From NCBI RefSeq assembly GCF_013410345.1, contig NZ_JACCFJ010000001.1, positions 4,382,501 to 4,446,500 of the forward strand: DNA of 64,000 nt. The letters run 5' to 3'. Below, piece by piece: positions 59,961-64,000 of this stretch (the first letter of the stretch is position 1; each line of letters starts with the position of its first letter). A program made the translations under genes and the position numbers. The notes below the pieces were generated by a model, which saw only the letters and a list, made by a program, of their open reading frames with translations, was not told the DNA's origin and did no database searches. The stretch is from Saccharopolyspora hordei (lineage in GTDB: Bacteria; Actinomycetota; Actinomycetes; Mycobacteriales; Pseudonocardiaceae).

Positions 59961-60530
59961 TCACGCGGAGCGCGGCTTCGCCCGGACGTGCATGCGCTCG
60001 CCCTGCGGACCGAAGAGGCTCAGCACCTCCACCGGGGCCTCGCCCGTGCTGCCGAACCAGTGCGGGAGACGGGTGTCGAACTCGGCGGCCTCCCCCACCT
60101 TGAGCACCACGTCGTGCTCGGCGAGCACCAGCCGCAGCCGCCCGCTGAGCACGTACAGCCACTCGTAGCCCTCGTGGGTGCGCGGGTCGGGTTCGCAGCG
60201 CTGCACCCCGATGATCATCTTGAACGCCTGCAGGCCGCCCGGCTGCTGGGTCAGCGGCACCACCGTGGTGGCCTCGCCCAGCTGGTACGGCTTCATCCGC
60301 ACCCGCGGGTCGCCGACCGGTGGCGCGCCGACCAGCTCGTCCAGCGGCACCTGGTGGGCGTGGGCGATCGGCAGCAGCAGCTCCAGGCTCGGCTTGCGCC
60401 GACCCGACTCCAGGCGCGACAGCGTGCTGACCGAGATCCCGGTCTTCTCCGACAGCGCGGCCAGGGTGCACCCGCGCTGCCGGCGGATGCTCCGGAGGCG
60501 CGGTCCGACCGCGGCGAGCACGTCATCCAC
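59961..60530 (-). CDS. XRE-cupin transcriptional regulator
   Basis: A 189-residue regulator with an N-terminal XRE helix-turn-helix (about 10-62, TLAALSEKTGISVSTLSRLESG) and a C-terminal cupin (about 110-180, EWLYVLSGRLRLVLAEHDVVLKVGEAAEFD). Such proteins commonly sense small metabolites and control nearby catabolic or stress genes. The GTG at 60528-60530 coincides with the transcription start predicted from a near-consensus promoter, so the mRNA is probably leaderless. Its divergent neighbour is a methyltransferase gene. Confidence 0.92.
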   Translation of the reverse strand: MDDVLAAVGPRLRSIRRQRGCTLAALSEKTGISVSTLSRLESGRRKPSLELLLPIAHAHQVPLDELVGAPPVGDPRVRMKPYQLGEATTVVPLTQQPGGLQAFKMIIGVQRCEPDPRTHEGYEWLYVLSGRLRLVLAEHDVVLKVGEAAEFDTRLPHWFGSTGEAPVEVLSLFGPQGERMHVRAKPRSA

Positions 60531-60565
60531 GGTCGTATTGCAGAACCGGCAAAGCGGTTTGTCAA
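60530..60565 (-). promoter_or_regulatory. Leaderless promoter of XRE-cupin gene with internal inverted repeat
   Basis: TTGACA (minus strand, 60560-60565), exactly 17 bases, TGCAAT (60537-60542), then six bases to the GTG start. The spacer holds AACCG-N6-CGGTT (60544-60559), a likely autoregulatory operator. Confidence 0.75.
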
Positions 60566-60614
60566 CTCGGCGAAGTCGCGCGCACCGTGGTGCCCAGGAC
60601 GGACAGGAGGGTGC

Positions 60615-61442
60615 ATGACCGATCACGACTGGGCCGCGATGGCCGAGGTGCTCGAACTCGAGGGCGAAGCGCACCAGCCCTCCGTGCGGCAGGCGCTGGC
60701 CGAGTTGGCGGGACTGGAGCCGCGGCGGGTGGTGGACGTCGGCAGCGGCCCCGGAGTGGCCGCCTGCCTGCTGGCCGATGCCTTCCCCGAGGCGGAGGTG
60801 ATCGCCGTCGACGGGTCACCGGAGCTGCTGCACCGCGCCGAGCAGCGGGCGCAGCGGCTCGGCGTCCGGCTGCACACCCGGGTCGCCGAGTTCCCGGCGG
60901 GGCTGGCCGACCTGGAGCCCGCGGACCTGGTCTGGGCGGCGCAGGTCCTGCACCACGTCGGCGACCCGCGGGACGCGCTGCACCGGCTGGTGCGCCTGCT
61001 CCGGCCGGGCGGCGCGCTGGCCGTCGTGGAGGGCGGGCTGCCGACCCGCTGGCTGCCGCACGACGTCGGGTTCGGCCGCCCCGGCCTGCAGGCCCGCCTC
61101 GACGCGGCGGCGTCCGAGCGGTCCCACCGCGAGCGCACCGCACTGCCCGTCCCGGAGTCCTGGGCGGACCTGCTGCGCGCGGCCGGGCTGGAGCGGGTGT
61201 GGAGCCGGACGTTCCTGGTCGACCGCCCGGCTCCGCTGGACGACCGCACCCGGCGGTGGGTGCGGGGCACGGTCGAGCGGTTCCGGCACGGCCTGCGGGA
61301 CCACCTGGACGCCGAGGACCTCGCGACCCTGGACCGGCTGCTGGACCCGGCCGACCCGCTGGGGCTCGACCGCCGCCCGGACCTGTTCCTGCTCACCGCG
61401 AAGACGGTCCACTTCGGACGGCGACCCGCGGTCACGGGGTGA
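60615..61442 (+). CDS. SAM-dependent class I methyltransferase
   Basis: A 275-residue Rossmann-fold methyltransferase. Motif I is VVDVGSGPGVAACLLAD (about 39-55), the acidic loop is VIAVDGSPELLHRAEQ, and the post-motif LEPADLVWAAQVLHHVGDPRDALHRLVRLLRPGG is typical of UbiE/Methyltransf_25 types. The substrate is not predictable. GGAGG precedes the ATG by five bases. It overlaps the end of the convergent mceF-type gene by 11 bases and is divergent from the XRE-cupin gene. Confidence 0.9.
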   Translation: MTDHDWAAMAEVLELEGEAHQPSVRQALAELAGLEPRRVVDVGSGPGVAACLLADAFPEAEVIAVDGSPELLHRAEQRAQRLGVRLHTRVAEFPAGLADLEPADLVWAAQVLHHVGDPRDALHRLVRLLRPGGALAVVEGGLPTRWLPHDVGFGRPGLQARLDAAASERSHRERTALPVPESWADLLRAAGLERVWSRTFLVDRPAPLDDRTRRWVRGTVERFRHGLRDHLDAEDLATLDRLLDPADPLGLDRRPDLFLLTAKTVHFGRRPAVTG

Positions 61443-62580
61443 ACGGCAGCGGCGGGGGCACCGGGTCCGGCACCGGCTGGCGCGGGGCGTTCTGCGAGCC
61501 GCGGACGTTGATCACGCTGCCCTTCGGCTCCGCGCAGTGGATGTTCTCGTTGACCGGGCCGGGAGACGTCTCGCTGCCCGGCCGGCGCGGGGTGTCCTCG
61601 TAGCCGCGGGTGCAGGCCATCGGGTTGAAGAAGTTCAGCGTCAGGCCGAGGTGCCCGGTCCCGTCCGGTGACAGGGTGTGCGTGAAGGACGAGACCACCG
61701 GCAACGCCACCAGCAGCTGCTCCACGCCCGCCGTGCGCACCTCGGTGAGCTTCATCGTGGTGAGCATGTTCGCCGCCACCACGCCGAAGTCGGTGGCCGC
61801 GCTCGCGAGCAGCGCGTCGACCTCGTGCGTGGCCTCCGGAGCGCGCTCGACGATCCCGCGGAGGTCGGGGTCGGACGCCGCGAGCCGCCCGGTGATCTGC
61901 CGCAGCCCGCTGCTGAAGGACCGGATCTCCTCGGTCTGCTCCTGCTGGGTGCGCAGCACGACGTCGGCGTGGGTGAGCAGGTCCGTGGTCTGCGGGAGGT
62001 GCTGGTCGGCGGCTGCGACGACCGAGCTGGTGGCGTCCAGCACGCGTTGCAGGTGCGTGCCGGTGCCGGTGAAGGCGGTGCCGACCTCGTCGACGACCGT
62101 GCGCAGGTCGTCGGTCGGGACGCTGCCGACCAACCGGTCCAGGTCCACCAGCAGCGATTCCGGCGGCAGCGGCAGCTCGGTGCGGTCCTGCTCGATGACG
62201 CTGCCCGCCTCCAGGCGCGGGCCGTCGGCGCGCTGCGGCCGCAGGTCCAGGTACTGCTCGCCGACCGCGGACCGGTTGGCCACCACCGCCCGGGTGTCGG
62301 CGGGGATCGGCGGTGCGGAGTCGTCGATGTGCACCTCCACGTCGATGCCCTCCTCGGTCAGCCGCATCCCGGTGACCCGGCCGACCGAGACGCCGCGGTA
62401 GGTGACCTCGGAGTTGGTGAACAGCCCGCCGGACTCCGCCAGCCGCACCGTCACCGGGAAGCCGTCGCCGCCGAACAGCCGGCCCAGCCCGGCGTACTCG
62501 CCACCGGTGTAGCCGATGCCGACCACGGCGAGGACGAGGATCAGCGCCAGGTGGACCTTGGTCTTGCGGCTGAACATCAA
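61432..62580 (-). CDS. Mce-family protein (MceF type)
   Basis: A 382-residue component of an Mce lipid/steroid importer. One N-terminal membrane anchor (VHLALILVLAVVGIGYTGG) precedes the MCE/MlaD domain (VTVRLAESGGLFTNSEVTYRGVSVGRV, residues about 42-68) and a long helical part. The C-terminus is Pro-rich. Position as the last gene after a lipoprotein MceE type supports the MceF assignment. Start ATG overlaps the preceding gene's stop by four bases. Confidence 0.92.
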   Translation of the reverse strand: MMFSRKTKVHLALILVLAVVGIGYTGGEYAGLGRLFGGDGFPVTVRLAESGGLFTNSEVTYRGVSVGRVTGMRLTEEGIDVEVHIDDSAPPIPADTRAVVANRSAVGEQYLDLRPQRADGPRLEAGSVIEQDRTELPLPPESLLVDLDRLVGSVPTDDLRTVVDEVGTAFTGTGTHLQRVLDATSSVVAAADQHLPQTTDLLTHADVVLRTQQEQTEEIRSFSSGLRQITGRLAASDPDLRGIVERAPEATHEVDALLASAATDFGVVAANMLTTMKLTEVRTAGVEQLLVALPVVSSFTHTLSPDGTGHLGLTLNFFNPMACTRGYEDTPRRPGSETSPGPVNENIHCAEPKGSVINVRGSQNAPRQPVPDPVPPPLPFTP

Positions 62581-63698
62581 TCGCCTCCCTGCTGGGGTGG
62601 GCCGGGCAGCGGCAGCGGCGGCAGCGGCGGGACCGGGGGCGGCAGCCGCAGGCCCGACTGGCCGGCGTCGGTGAGCCCGGGCAGCGGGAGCAGCGGCCCG
62701 GAGGAGCGCGTCAGGTTCTCGAGGATGCTGCCGAGGTCGATCTCGACGCGGACGTCGGCGTTGACGAAGTCGCCCTTGAGCGCGTTCATCGCGTACTCCG
62801 GGAACGGGTAGGTCATCAGGAAGCCGATGGCGTCCGGCAGCGCGTCGCCGGTGTCGGCGAGCCGCTGCAGCGTGGGCGCGAGCGCGTGCAGGTCGGCGAG
62901 CATGTCGTCCTTGCTGCGGTGGACGGTGTCGACCGCGACACCGGAGAGCCGGTCCAGCGACTCCAGCATCGTCACCAGCTGGTCGCGCTGCTCGTTGAGC
63001 ACCCGCAACCCCGGCCCGATGTCGTCGAGCGCGGTCGCGATCGTGCCGGTCTGGTCGCGCAGCGTCGCCGACAGCCGGTCGAGCGCGTCGATGGCCCGGG
63101 TGATCTCCTCCTTCTGACCGTCCAACCTGGACACCGCTTCGTCCAGGTTCGCCAGCAGGGACCGGATCTGCTCCTCGTTGCCGGCGAAGGCGCTGTTGAG
63201 CTCGCGCACGATGTCCTGCAGCTGCGTCACCCCACCGCCGTTGAGCAGCATCGACAGCGCACCGAGCACCTCTTCGACCTGGGGGTTGCGGTTGGTGCGC
63301 TCGAGCGGGATCACCGCGCCGTCGGTGAGCTCGCCCGGCGCCGGGTCCGGGGGCTCGGCGAGTTCGACGAACTTCTCCCCCAGCAGGCTCGCCTGGCGCA
63401 ACCGGGCCACGGCGTTGGCGGGCAGCCGGACGTCACCGTTGACCGACATGAACACCTGCGCCGTGGTGTTGTCCAGGCTGAGCTCGATGCGCTCCACCCG
63501 GCCGACCGGCACGTCGTTGACCTTCACGTGGGACTGCGGCACCAGGTCCAGCACGTCGGCGAAGTGCGCGCTCACCTCGTACGGGTGGTCGCCCAGCTCG
63601 GCGCCGCCGGGCAGCGGCGCGTTGTAGAGCCCGCTGAAGCCGCCCGTCGAACAGCCGGCCACCAGCAGCAGGGACAGCAGCAGTGCGCACCGCCTCAC
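62577..63698 (-). CDS. Mce-family lipoprotein (MceE type)
   Basis: A 373-residue Mce protein with a lipoprotein signal: VRRCALLLSLLLVAGCST, lipobox LVAGC. The MCE domain includes YEVSAHFADVLDLVPQSHVKVNDVPVGRVERIEL, split over residues about 41-75, followed by long amphipathic helices and a Pro-rich tail. In Mce operons only the E-type subunit is a lipoprotein. The GTG at 63696-63698 overlaps the MceD-type stop (GTGA). Confidence 0.93.
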   Translation of the reverse strand: MRRCALLLSLLLVAGCSTGGFSGLYNAPLPGGAELGDHPYEVSAHFADVLDLVPQSHVKVNDVPVGRVERIELSLDNTTAQVFMSVNGDVRLPANAVARLRQASLLGEKFVELAEPPDPAPGELTDGAVIPLERTNRNPQVEEVLGALSMLLNGGGVTQLQDIVRELNSAFAGNEEQIRSLLANLDEAVSRLDGQKEEITRAIDALDRLSATLRDQTGTIATALDDIGPGLRVLNEQRDQLVTMLESLDRLSGVAVDTVHRSKDDMLADLHALAPTLQRLADTGDALPDAIGFLMTYPFPEYAMNALKGDFVNADVRVEIDLGSILENLTRSSGPLLPLPGLTDAGQSGLRLPPPVPPLPPLPLPGPPQQGGD

Positions 63699-64000
63699 GG
63701 GTTGCCACCCCCGGGCACCTGGCCGACCAGCGGCAGCGGCGGCAGCTCCCCCTGCTGGACGTGGTGCAGGGCCTCGCCGACCGACGGCAGCTGCAGGGCG
63801 TCGTCGAGCAGCGGCGCCAGTTCGTCGCACGCCTTCTTGATCTCCCCGGGCAGCGGCTCGGGCGTGGTGTTCTGCACCAGCTTGCAGATCATGAGGATCG
63901 GCGACTGGGTGAGCTCGTTGAAGTGGCCGCGCACGCTGACGCTGCCGGAGGCCGCGTCGTAGGCGTTGATGAAGTTCGTCGCCCCCAGCGGGGCCACGTC
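63695..64000 (-). CDS. Mce-family protein (MceD type), C-terminal part
   Basis: Only the last ~101 codons are in the window; the gene enters from the right edge. The visible part, GATNFINAYDAASGSVSVRGHF and a final CKLVQ...PLPGEIKKACDELAPLLDD, matches the C-terminal region of MceD-like proteins that follow the helical domain, ending in a Gly/Pro-rich stretch. Its place immediately before an MceE lipoprotein gene supports the D assignment. Confidence 0.8.
   Translation of the reverse strand, partial: DVAPLGATNFINAYDAASGSVSVRGHFNELTQSPILMICKLVQNTTPEPLPGEIKKACDELAPLLDDALQLPSVGEALHHVQQGELPPLPLVGQVPGGGNP

Overview
High-GC (roughly 70%) chromosomal DNA of an actinobacterium, most likely of the Pseudonocardiaceae (Saccharopolyspora/Actinopolyspora-like). 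This rests on gene content and order: argC-J-B-D-F-R block, infC-rpmI-rplT beside a DUF1844 gene, a mycothiol-dependent isomerase-family protein, an mce operon, GTG starts and several apparently leaderless promoters. I saw no rRNA, tRNA, CRISPR array, prophage or intact insertion sequence. The genus is inference.

Layout. 1-1568: 3' part of a tyrosyl-tRNA synthetase gene and a 3-methyladenine DNA glycosylase. 1603-10299: an arginine cluster on the minus strand, argC - ACT-domain gene - argJ - argB - argD - argF - argR - argG-like - argH, with overlapping start/stop codons from argC to argR. It is headed by a leaderless argC promoter overlapped by an ARG-box-like palindrome. Two parts are unusual: the gene in the argG slot has lost argininosuccinate synthase active-site motifs, and a small ACT protein sits between argJ and argC. 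10416-20525: accessory genes: GNAT and VOC proteins, a flavin oxidase, a STAND-like ATPase gene broken by two frameshifts, a formamidase with an FmdB zinc ribbon, and a DadA-like oxidoreductase with a PucR-type regulator and a 37-bp palindrome between them.

20635-27330: translation core: pheT, pheS, a SpoU/TrmH methyltransferase (probable CTG start), rplT, rpmI, infC (ATC start) and divergent DUF1844. 27388-33022: a D-amino-acid module. An IclR regulator and RidA are divergent from a PLP D-amino-acid lyase, an N-acyl-D-amino-acid deacylase and a GntP/DsdX-type permease. 33194-40559: carbohydrate region with a Tat-exported lactonase, a secreted GH5 glycanase, and a sugar ABC importer (binding protein plus two permeases, no ATPase) with a cytoplasmic GH20 hexosaminidase. 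DasR-like dre sites lie before the lactonase and before the importer.

40869-50114: an alanine/glycine:cation symporter, uvrA with a RecA-NDp/PafBC-type DNA-damage promoter, a mycothiol-isomerase-family protein, small membrane protein, MBL hydrolase, AI-2E-family permease and a stand-alone LigD polymerase domain. 50189-61442: two serine beta-lactamase-fold proteins, a LysR regulator, a DUF1624/DUF418 membrane protein, an orphan histidine kinase, a VanZ-RDD protein, a YdcF protein, a solitary dnaK, an XRE-cupin regulator with an excellent leaderless promoter, and a methyltransferase. 61432-64000: the end of an mce operon (mceF-, mceE- and partial mceD-type genes), running off the window.
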